DNA of 29,763 nt from DASYTH01 sp035762905. Lineage in GTDB: Bacteria; Actinomycetota; Actinomycetes; Mycobacteriales; Pseudonocardiaceae. The stretch is taken from assembly GCF_035762905.1 (NCBI RefSeq), contig NZ_DASUCC010000043.1:1-29763 (forward strand), written 5' to 3'. Position 1 is the first letter of the stretch. Every line of letters starts with the position of its first letter. The notes below the pieces were generated by a model. The model worked only from the letters and a program-made list of their open reading frames with translations. It was not told the origin of the DNA and did no database searches. Of this stretch, positions 22,275-28,822 are shown in pieces. A program made the position numbers and the translations under genes.

Positions 22275-22387
22275 GAACGTCAACTCCGCCCGGTTGCGCC
22301 AGAGATTCCCGGACCTGTCGGATCAGGGTTCTAGGGTCTGCTCATCACGCCGATAGGCAGTGGCAACAGAACTGAGGGGAGCGCCCT

Positions 22388-22682
22388 GTGCCGGGTGCGA
22401 GTGAGCAGACGCGACAGGTCAAGGTTCTCAACGCCAACTGGGTCGCCGGCCCCGACGGGGACGACGGCCGGTTCGATCGTGACCGAGGACGACCAGCAGC
22501 ACACGATCGCGCCCAGCCCGGCGGCGATGACCGCGCTGCTGGCATTGGCCCAGGCGGACACCATCCTGCTGTGGGATTCGGTGAACCGGACCTTGATCGG
22601 CGCCAAGGTGGTGGGTACCTGGCTGACCACCACCGGGGTGGCCCGGGCCACCGTCGCGCTCAGCCAGCCCGGACGTTCCTGA
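22388..22682 (+). pseudogene. small hypothetical protein gene, frame-disrupted
   Basis: The first frame, from GTG 22388, reads ASEQTRQVKVLNANWVAGPD and DGRF. The following part continues sensibly in a second frame as IVTEDDQQHTIAPSPAAMTA, then LLWDSVNRTLIGAKVVGTWL, ending at 22682. Together they resemble a short actinobacterial hypothetical protein of about 95 residues. The frame change lies near 22480. The 3' end overlaps the flavoprotein gene on the other strand by 23 bp. Function unknown. Confidence 0.5.
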
Positions 22683-23760
22683 TCCGGCCGGCCGGGGTAG
22701 CAGCCGTAGCGCGCAGGTGTGCGGCCAGCCGGGCGATGACGTGGCGGGCGTCGCGGTGCACGCCGCGCAGCGTGTTGGAGGCGAACGACCGCTGAAACTC
22801 CAACCCGACGTAGGCCAGGCCCGGGTGGGTGGTGGAGACGCCGCCGGTGTGCCGGAGCGCGCCGGCGTCGAGCGCGCGCAACGATTCCAGATAGCCGAGG
22901 TCGGGCCGGTATCCGGTGGCGAAGATGACCGTGTCCACCTTTTCCGCGGTGCCATCCGGCCACCGGACATGATCGCCGTCGAATCCGGTGAACATCTGCT
23001 GGCGGTCCAACTGTCCGGCCCGCAACGCCGCGCGGTAGATCCCGGTGTCCAGCACAGGGGTGACGCCGCGTGCGGCGCGGACCGACCAGGCGGCCGGCAG
23101 CCGGTCGAAACCCGTAGCCCGCAGCCAGTAGTGCACGTCGCGGCCGCGGATGCGCTGGGGCAGGAACCGCACCGGCCGTCGGGTCGCCAGCGTCACCGTG
23201 GCGATCTGGGCCAGCTCGTAGGCGACCTGGACGGCCGAGTTGCCGGCCCCCACCACGACCACCCGCTGCCCGGCATACGGCTGGGGGCTGCGGTAGTCCG
23301 CGACATGCAGCCGGGCTCCGGTGAAGTCCTCCTGGCGAGGCAGCTCGGGCAGGTGCGGATTGCCGAACGATCCGCTGGCGGCCACCACGCCCGCCCCGCG
23401 GATCGTCTCGCCACCGGCGGTGTGCACCAGGAAGCCCGCGCCGTCGGCCCGCACCGCGCTCACCCGGATGCCGGTGCGGATCTCCACATCCAGGCCCGCG
23501 GCGTAGTGCCGTAGATAGTCGACCACCTCGTCGCGGCGCGGATAGTGGTCCGGATCGCCGGTAAACGGCACCCCCGACAGCGCGCTGTAGCGGGCGGGCG
23601 AGAACGCGGTCAGGCTGTCGTAGTAGCCCGGCCACGACCCCACCGGTTCGCCACCAGCCTCCAGCACCAGCGCCCGCAGCCCCAGGTCCCGCACCGCACG
23701 CGCGGCGGCCAACCCGGACTGCCCGGCCCCGACAATGATCACCGGCTCAGACGACGTCAC
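22660..23760 (-). CDS. ArsO-like FAD/NAD(P)H monooxygenase
   Basis: The 366-residue protein has an N-terminal FAD motif (VIIVGAGQSGLAAARAVRDL), the segment YDSLTAFSPARYSALSGVPF, and a second nucleotide-binding motif (QRVVVVGAGNSAVQVAYELA). FATGYRPDL comes near the end. Size and motif order fit the ArsO group of flavoprotein monooxygenases found in ars operons, and the divergent arsR partner supports this. The exact reaction of ArsO-type enzymes is not settled; NAD(P)H-dependent oxidation of an arsenical is a reasonable guess. The GTG at 23760 starts at the conserved region; longer versions overlap the operator and the arsR gene. Confidence 0.82.
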   Translation of the reverse strand: MTSSEPVIIVGAGQSGLAAARAVRDLGLRALVLEAGGEPVGSWPGYYDSLTAFSPARYSALSGVPFTGDPDHYPRRDEVVDYLRHYAAGLDVEIRTGIRVSAVRADGAGFLVHTAGGETIRGAGVVAASGSFGNPHLPELPRQEDFTGARLHVADYRSPQPYAGQRVVVVGAGNSAVQVAYELAQIATVTLATRRPVRFLPQRIRGRDVHYWLRATGFDRLPAAWSVRAARGVTPVLDTGIYRAALRAGQLDRQQMFTGFDGDHVRWPDGTAEKVDTVIFATGYRPDLGYLESLRALDAGALRHTGGVSTTHPGLAYVGLEFQRSFASNTLRGVHRDARHVIARLAAHLRATAATPAGRIRNVRAG

Positions 23761-23764
23761 CCAT

Positions 23765-23802
23765 CCATCATATCGTTGATTCGTGAAATGACGATATGAT
23801 GG
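23765..23802. promoter_or_regulatory. 12-bp perfect inverted repeat, ArsR operator
   Basis: CCATCATATCGT (23765-23776) is the exact reverse complement of 23791-23802, with a 14-bp spacer. It fills the gap between the divergent flavoprotein and arsR genes. The A/T-rich ATATCGT arms resemble those bound by ArsR/SmtB repressors. Confidence 0.78.
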
Positions 23803-23815
23803 GGTGGAGAGGACG

Positions 23816-24181
23816 GTGAACCCCTTGGCCGACCCGACAGCCGGCGCGGACCGCGCGAGTCCGACCGACGAAACCTGCTGCGCCCAGGGCGAACTGCTCG
23901 GGCTGGCCCCCACCACGCATGACTTCCTCAAGGCACTGGCCAGCCCGACCCGGCAGCGCATCATGCTGCTCTTCGCCCGCGGCACCGAACTCTCCGTCGG
24001 CGAGATCGCCGAGCGCGCCGGTATCAGCCAATCCACCGCCTCCGAACAACTCACCCTGCTGCGCCGCGGCCACATCGTGACCTCCCGCCGCGACGGCAAA
24101 ATCGTGCGCTACCGCGCCGACCGCGACGGCGCCCTCCAAGCCCTCACCGACCTGCAGACCTACCTACGCACCTGTTGCTGA
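23816..24181 (+). CDS. ArsR family regulator with terminal Cys pairs
   Basis: The 121-residue protein has FLKALASPTRQRIMLLFARG, the recognition helix ISQSTASEQLTLLRRGHIV and the wing RRDGKIVRYRAD. Its only cysteines are two vicinal pairs, Cys21-Cys22 (ETCCAQGE) before the first helix and Cys120-Cys121 at the very C-terminus (RTCC). In a dimer these could meet to form a metal site between subunits. I chose the GTG at 23816 because GGAGAGG lies 4 bp upstream; a GTG at 23804 is less likely as it abuts the operator. It should control the divergent flavoprotein gene. Confidence 0.9.
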   Translation: MNPLADPTAGADRASPTDETCCAQGELLGLAPTTHDFLKALASPTRQRIMLLFARGTELSVGEIAERAGISQSTASEQLTLLRRGHIVTSRRDGKIVRYRADRDGALQALTDLQTYLRTCC

Positions 24182-24393
24182 CCGCGCCTCGTCGAAGGCG
24201 GCTGAGCTAGAGATCGGAACCTCACGTCGGCACGTCGGCCAACTCCGACAGCCCCACCCACGCCGAGGAGAACGCGAGCGTCTGCGCTCAGTGCCCTTTG
24301 GTCGCGGGACCGCCTTGTGCCTGATCGACTTGCGGTGCCGCCTGGGTGGGCGCATCACGGTGTCCACCAGTTTTGGGATCCAAGGAGGGTGTC

Positions 24394-25616
24394 ATGGCGT
24401 GGGTGGAGCAGACCGGGCGGCGGTCATGGCGGGTGCGCTATCGCAGCCGTACCGGGTGCGGGTCGGTGTCGGGTTTCGCCACCCGCAGCGCCGCGGCGGA
24501 GTACCTGCAGGACATGCGCGTGGATCAGCGGCGCGGGAGCTGGTTGGATCCGGCCGGGGCCAGGACCCGGCTGGCCGAATGGGTGGGCACCTGGATTGAC
24601 ATGATCGACGTGGAGACCCGCACCGAGGAGAACTACCGACGGTGTCTACGGCTGCATATCCTGCCCCGCTGGGGCCAGCTCGAATTGGGCGAGATCACCG
24701 CCTCAGCGGTGGCCGAGTGGCTCAAACAGCTCCGACAGCGCTATGCGGCCTCCACCGTGGTCACCCTGCGCACCGTGCTGTCCATGATCCTGGACGACGC
24801 CGTCGACGAACGGCTGATCCCGGCCAACCCGGTCCGCCACCGGCGGCGGCGCGGTCGCCGCCGGGACCACTCCCCCACCCTGCGCAGCACCGGGTCTGGG
24901 CGATGCCCGACCAGGTGCTGCGCATCGCCGACCAAGCCGCCCGGCTCGGCGGCCCGTGGGCCGGGCTGTTGGTGATCACCACCGCGTGGACTGGCTGCCG
25001 GTGGGGCGAGATGGCCGGCCTGCAGCGCGACCAAGTGGACCTCGACCGCGGGACGATCACCATCGACCCGGACATCGGCACCCTGCACGAGTCAGCCCGG
25101 CGGCTCTGTCTTGGGCCACCCAAAACCCCCGCGTCGGCCCGCACTATCACCCTGCCGCCATTCCTCGTAACGAAGCTTCGGGAGCATCTTCGCAACCATG
25201 CTGAACCATTTGTGTTCACCAGCCCACAGGGCTATCCGCTGCGGCGCAGCACATTCGACCGACGGGTATTTCGGCCAGCCGTCGACGGCAATCTCCGTAA
25301 AGCCACCCGCCCAGTACGGCCCGGGCTGACAATTCACGGGCTACGGCACAGCCACAAGACCTGGCTCATCGCCGACGGCATCCCCGAAATCGCCCAAGCC
25401 CGCCGACTGGGCCACCATCTATCCAACCGACTCGTCGAGGTCTACAGCCACGTCGCACCCGAAATCGAAACCCGACTCCTCCAGAAACTCGAACGACGCT
25501 GGAAGCACGCCACCACCGACCACCGCCCGACCGACAACCGACCCCACCGCGCACCACATACACGTGACCCCACACGGCTCCCGCGCAGCGCACCATCCCA
25601 CCCAGAACCCAAGTAA
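24394..25616 (+). pseudogene. int: tyrosine recombinase (integrase) of the island, frameshifted
   Basis: The ATG at 24394 follows AAGGAGGGTGTC. The N-terminal part has the AP2-like arm-binding domain (RRSWRVRYRSRTG) and core-binding domain (NYRRCLRLHILPRWGQLELG). Around 24872-24876 (CCCCC) the frame shifts by one base. The rest reads on in another frame with all catalytic residues: first Arg in AWTGCRWGEMAGL, HGLRH, LGHH and the Tyr in VEVYSHV. One missing base would explain the change, so either the gene is newly inactivated or the base was lost in sequencing. It ends 190 bp before the right att repeat, the usual place for an island integrase. Confidence 0.87.
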
Positions 25617-25679
25617 GGCAGAAAGCCCAGGTCAAACGCGTCGAGCGCCGACCATCAACACCCCGCTCGACAGTTCGGA

Positions 25680-25706
25680 GTGCTCCAGAATTGCTCCAGA
25701 TCGGTG
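25680..25706. repeat. right subterminal motif, candidate integrase arm site
   Basis: GTGCTCCAG-AA-TTGCTCCAG is followed by ATCGGTG. It is the counterpart of 755-785 in the same orientation and lies 100 bp inside the right att repeat, between the integrase stop and the repeat. Confidence 0.55.
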
Positions 25707-25806
25707 CACACCGCGATCAACACCGACCCTGGGACGGGATCATGGCGAAAATGAGAGGTGTCTTCCGACCAGGCGAAACGCCGGCCATAGAAGACTTGCC
25801 CGAGAA

Positions 25807-25848
25807 GTGGAGCTGAGGGGGCTCGAACCCCTGACCCCCACACTGCCA
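25807..25848. repeat. right att-like direct repeat (attR), 42 bp
   Basis: These bases are identical to 596-637. The tRNA-Ala 3' half is present on the minus strand, but the bases to the right (CCGGACACCCCGGGAAACCC) do not complete a tRNA. The target of the present integration was therefore itself only an att fragment, or the host tRNA was lost by rearrangement. Confidence 0.88.
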
Positions 25849-25883
25849 CCGGACACCCCGGGAAACCCTTGCTCGCCACATAG

Positions 25884-25897
25884 GTGTATTATTACAC
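25884..25897 (+). promoter_or_regulatory. palindromic promoter element of the Crp/Fnr gene
   Basis: GTGTATTATTACAC is a palindrome with arms GTGTA/TACAC. It contains TATTAT (25887-25892), a good -10 box, about 13 bp before the GTG at 25906. The transcript would be almost leaderless. The dyad could be an autoregulatory site. Confidence 0.55.
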
Positions 25898-25905
25898 TTA
25901 GCTAC

Positions 25906-26583
25906 GTGGCCGATGCACTCTTCCTCCAAGGCGCGCCCGTTCTCACGGCCGAGGAGCTGTCCGTACTGCAGTCCCTCGGCCAAGTGCTGCGTCGACCCCC
26001 CGGCCACCTGTTCATGCGTCAAGGGGAACAGTCCGACTTCACGCTGCTGATCAATGAGGGACACGTCAAGGTCGTGGCGGGCGAGCCACCCCGACTCATC
26101 GCCATCCGCGGACCCGGCGACATGGTGGGCCAGATGGCCGCCCTGCGACACCAACCGCGCTCGGCGGGCATCATCGCCCTGGACGAAGTCGTAGTACTGC
26201 ACGTGCCCGGCGACGACTGGTTGCGGTTCCTCTACGACCACCCCCGCGCGATGCACGCGCAACTCATCGCCGCGCATACCCAACTCGACCAGGCGACCCG
26301 CAAGATCGTCGAATCGGACCTGGCCGTCGAACGCCGCTTAGCCAAGGCACTGATCGAACTCGCCGACACCGGCCTCGGCCACCCCAGCGCGGACGGCACC
26401 ACCCTGCCCATCAGCCAACGCGACCTCGCCACCTTCACCGGCGCCTCGATCGACTCCATCAAGAAGATCATCCGCATCTTCAAGGTCCGCCAACTGATCA
26501 CCACCGGACGGCAGCATCTGGTCATCCGCGACATCGCGAATCTCAGGGCCATCGCGGACGGCACGCACACCATCACGCCATAA
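25906..26583 (+). CDS. Crp/Fnr family transcriptional regulator
   Basis: The 225-residue protein has a cyclic-nucleotide-like beta-roll (LGQVLRRPPGHLFMRQGEQS, VKVVAGEPPRLIAIRGPGDM), the long dimer helix (LDQATRKIVESDLAVERRLAKALIEL) and a C-terminal winged helix (ISQRDLATFTGASIDSIKKI). No cysteines that would hold an Fe-S cluster are seen, so the ligand is unknown. The gene lies 57 bp outside the right att repeat and is not part of the island. The start is GTG 25906; no ribosome-binding site is visible, in line with a leaderless message. The next small gene begins 18 bp after its stop, so the two may be co-transcribed. Confidence 0.9.
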   Translation: MADALFLQGAPVLTAEELSVLQSLGQVLRRPPGHLFMRQGEQSDFTLLINEGHVKVVAGEPPRLIAIRGPGDMVGQMAALRHQPRSAGIIALDEVVVLHVPGDDWLRFLYDHPRAMHAQLIAAHTQLDQATRKIVESDLAVERRLAKALIELADTGLGHPSADGTTLPISQRDLATFTGASIDSIKKIIRIFKVRQLITTGRQHLVIRDIANLRAIADGTHTITP

Positions 26584-26601
26584 CCGCGCAGGGAGCGACC
26601 G

Positions 26602-26877
26602 ATGCCAGCGAACCTGCTCACCGAGGCTACCTGGTTGATCCCAGCCACAGCACTGACCGCCACCGCGATCACCGCACTCACCCGAGCCGCGCTCTCCCTC
26701 TGCCAGACAGTCGTACAGGAACGCTCCCGCACCACCCGACTCACCACCGCACTCAAAGACAGCACACCCGACCAACGCCCCGAGATCATCCGCGCGTGCG
26801 GACACCTGGAGACACTCCACCCCAAACCGACCCGCTGCGGCCAATTGACGAAACGCCAAGGCCACCGCAGCTCATGA
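26602..26877 (+). CDS. small membrane-anchored hypothetical protein
   Basis: The 91-residue protein starts at ATG 26602 after GGGAG. A membrane helix at residues 10-35 (WLIPATALTATAITALTRAA) is followed by a soluble tail with TALKDSTPDQRPEIIRACGHL. The tail pattern (S/T-P-x-x-R-P-x-I-I-R-A) recurs in small actinobacterial membrane proteins next to regulators. It probably shares a transcript with the Crp/Fnr gene. Function unknown. Confidence 0.6.
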   Translation: MPANLLTEATWLIPATALTATAITALTRAALSLCQTVVQERSRTTRLTTALKDSTPDQRPEIIRACGHLETLHPKPTRCGQLTKRQGHRSS

Positions 26878-27306
26878 TCGTCAATGGATCGGACTTCACC
26901 CCGGATTGCCCTACATGTCGGGCGGGCGATCCCGTCGACTGTTCCGCGTCCGCATCGCTATCCCCGGCACCGCGAAACCCGCACAATGCTGGCCCCAACT
27001 GCCCGCCTGGCACCCACGCTGACCGGTGGCCTGCCGTTCTTTAGCGGCAGGCGTGGCCGCCATCCCACGTCCGGGTGCCGTATCTACGACCCTGATCATC
27101 GCCCTACACTGGGCCGTCAGTTGCATCGATCCCTCGAAATCCCACTACGCCGGTGCCTCACGTGGCAGGCGTTGGATCATGCGCGGGTGACCGGCTACCC
27201 CGCCCGGTCAACAGCAGCCAGCCACGTGGTGTTGACTGTGTTTGTAGACACGAACGTCGCTTGTCGCGAGTACTCACGTGAGCGCACCGGCAAGGAGGCG
27301 GCGATC
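26878..27306. other. intergenic stretch with one hairpin
   Basis: Open frames here lack starts, ribosome-binding sites and recognisable protein features. An 8-bp stem, GCCTGCCG (27029-27036) with CGGCAGGC (27045-27052) around loop TTCTTTAG, may end transcription of the preceding genes. Confidence 0.5.
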
Positions 27307-27314
27307 ATGGGTGG

Positions 27315-27540
27315 GTGGGGTGTGGTGTGGTGGCCATCGTGGTATCGCTCATCGTGGCCGTCGTCCGCGAATACCTGATGTTACGCACGGACGCCGCGCG
27401 TCGGGACAGCATCGAGCGTCTGGTGACCACCGCACCGTCGGGCCTGCGGATCACCGACGCGCATCCGACGGCGGGATCATTGAAATCTTCGTTGCCCATT
27501 CCACGCAATCCCCAGCCGGAGCTGCTCTCCGATAGGATCA
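27315..27540 (+). CDS. small membrane-anchored hypothetical protein, start uncertain
   Basis: The frame reads VVAIVVSLIVAVVREYLMLR, a membrane helix, then TDAARRDSIERLVTTAPSGL and ITDAHPTAGS. The best ribosome-binding site (AAGGAGG at 27292) is placed for an ATG at 27307 that is in another frame, so the start is either the GTG at 27315 or a frameshift has occurred in the G-rich leader. The frame stays open to 27878, but the part after about 27540 runs antisense to an immunity gene remnant and looks non-coding. It has the same helix-plus-RRDS layout as 21303-21572. Confidence 0.4.
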
Positions 27541-27724
27541 ATCAACACCATGACCGTCATGCCAAGCCGCACCGAATCACCCCGGTTCGCGTCTTTCGAG
27601 GATTTCGGCACCTACGCCGACACACAGAATGTCCGGCCCACGCACCGAAACCATCCCAACCCGGTCCAGGACAACCAGCCGGACACCGCAACCATCGACC
27701 GGCCCACCGCCACGGACCAACTCA

Positions 27725-28010
27725 CTATGATGGGTCGACGCCCAGTTCGGACTCGAGCGCGGCGCGCAGCGTGTCGAGGCGGAAAACTGCCGCAGGGCGC
27801 TGCTCGTCAATGGGCCTCGTAAACCCGGATCTCTTCGAGGTCGGCTTCAGCCAAGTGTATCGCCGATGCGATATCTGAGCCATCACGCTCCAACAAGCCC
27901 ATGCTGGTCTGGAGCCTCCTTTGCACGTCCTCAACCGTCAGTCGACCGGCGACGAGTTCGTCCATCGCCATCAGGACCGAGTCAACAATTGTACGATTGT
28001 TGACATTCAT
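27725..28010 (-). pseudogene. immunity protein gene of the displaced toxin cassette, frameshifted
   Basis: From the ATG at 28010 the frame reads DELVAGRLTVEDVQRRLQTS, GLLERDGSDIASAIHLAEAD and LEEIRVYEAH before a stop at 27807. The natural continuation, IDEQRPAAVFRLDTLRAALE to a stop at 27725, follows in a frame offset by one base. The gene overlaps the 3' end of the toxin remnant, as expected for a toxin-immunity pair. The joined protein would be about 95 residues, acidic and helical. Confidence 0.65.
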
Positions 28011-28415
28011 CGTCGGTTATGACCTGGATCGAGCCACTCGTAAAGTACATTCTACTCTCATCTTTCGGCCCTTTTACCGGCACACCCTTTGCGCTACCGA
28101 GGACATCCTCGATGTAGTTCGGTGAGACACTGCGTCCCGGTCCGCTCGCTCCAGCCGGCGTCCCCGAGCCCTGACGGCTGCATGCGGTCAACCGCATGCC
28201 TGGCGTAGAGGCGGCCACCGACCAGCGCGTACTCCCCGACTGTTTAAGGTCACTTTCGGATAGTTCTGCCATGACGTCCAGAGTACTTTCCCGCCACCCC
28301 CTGCCTTGACAGCGTAACGGGCTGCCTTGGCGAGATCGCCGGCGAAGGGGACCATGACTACACCTGAGATGGCGGCGTTGGTGGGGTCGCCTTCGGCCAG
28401 AATGGAGACGACGGC
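27982..28415 (-). pseudogene. displaced polymorphic-toxin C-terminal cassette, two frameshifts
   Basis: It starts with a linker, LAEGDPTNAAISG then VPFAGDLAKAARYAVKAGGG, that matches the pretoxin region of the full-length gene at the right edge. The toxin part is spread over three frames: NYPKVTLNSR, then EYALVGGRLYARHAVDRMQP, then GRSVSPNYIEDVLGSAKGV and GSIQVITDD. Put together, this resembles a known type of polymorphic toxin tip with H-A-x-x-R-M-x-x and G-R-S-x-x-P-x-x-I/V-E-x-V motifs, likely an RNase-like fold. Lack of an upstream Rhs body and the frameshifts mark it as an orphan, inactive cassette. Confidence 0.75.
28366..28397. repeat. 32-bp direct repeat in pretoxin linker, orphan copy
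   Basis: These 32 bp are identical to 29623-29654 in the full-length toxin gene and encode AEGDPTNAAIS. They give a recombination point by which the orphan tip could replace the main one. Confidence 0.8.
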
Positions 28416-28480
28416 CCTCTGATCGGCCACCAGGTGCAGGCATCGGCAGGTGGTGTCTGACGCCGTGCCGCACCCCCCGA

Positions 28481-28822
28481 TCATTCCTCGATGTCAATTC
28501 GCGCCAGTACACTTCGAAACTCGCCGGAATCAACTAGGCCGTTCAACATCTCCGCAATGGCGACAACTCCACCACATCTCACAATAATCATGTCGGGGCA
28601 CTGGAAGTAGCTCCCACCGAGGCCCTCGCCAGTGGCCTCCCATCGATCCATTATGCGGCCGATTTCAGCAAGCGACAAGACGGTAGCGCCCCACCGACTG
28701 CCATCAGCAAACGTGACTTCCACGTCCACGTTCTCCACGGTCTCCACGTCATCTCCCGCGCCAAGCATGAACGTAGCCTCAGCACCATGGAGCTGAACTT
28801 TCAGCAACGGATCACCGGCCAT
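28481..28822 (-). CDS. putative immunity protein
   Basis: The ATG at 28822 lies within the last codons of the toxin gene (11-bp overlap), giving a 113-residue acidic protein. It reads LLKVQLHGAEATFMLGAGDD, VENVDVEVTFADGSRWGATV, FQCPDMIIVRCGGVVAIAEM and SVLARIDIEE. Short, acidic, beta-rich proteins translated together with a polymorphic toxin are usually the cognate antidote that blocks the toxin in the producing cell. No named immunity family is recognised. A TTG at 28831 could add three residues. Confidence 0.78.
   Translation of the reverse strand: MAGDPLLKVQLHGAEATFMLGAGDDVETVENVDVEVTFADGSRWGATVLSLAEIGRIMDRWEATGEGLGGSYFQCPDMIIVRCGGVVAIAEMLNGLVDSGEFRSVLARIDIEE

Larger units (their letters stand above)
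21730..22380. other. 650-bp stretch without a recognisable gene
   Basis: No frame here shows convincing protein features, starts or ribosome-binding sites. The main structure is a 133-bp imperfect direct duplication, described separately. The 3' part (22300-22387) leads into a disrupted small gene. Unlike its surroundings, the strand composition has many CAC/GTG-type short words and a less regular third-position GC pattern, as expected for decayed or regulatory DNA. Confidence 0.5.

Noticed and set aside
26884..27378. 164-codon plus-strand frame
   Set aside because: Poor composition, no ribosome-binding site and no motif; treated as intergenic.
27550..27822. Short plus-strand frame beginning MTVMPSRTESPRFASFEDFG
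   Set aside because: Its first 40 residues look plausible, but it has no ribosome-binding site and its end runs antisense through the immunity remnant. Left out for lack of support.
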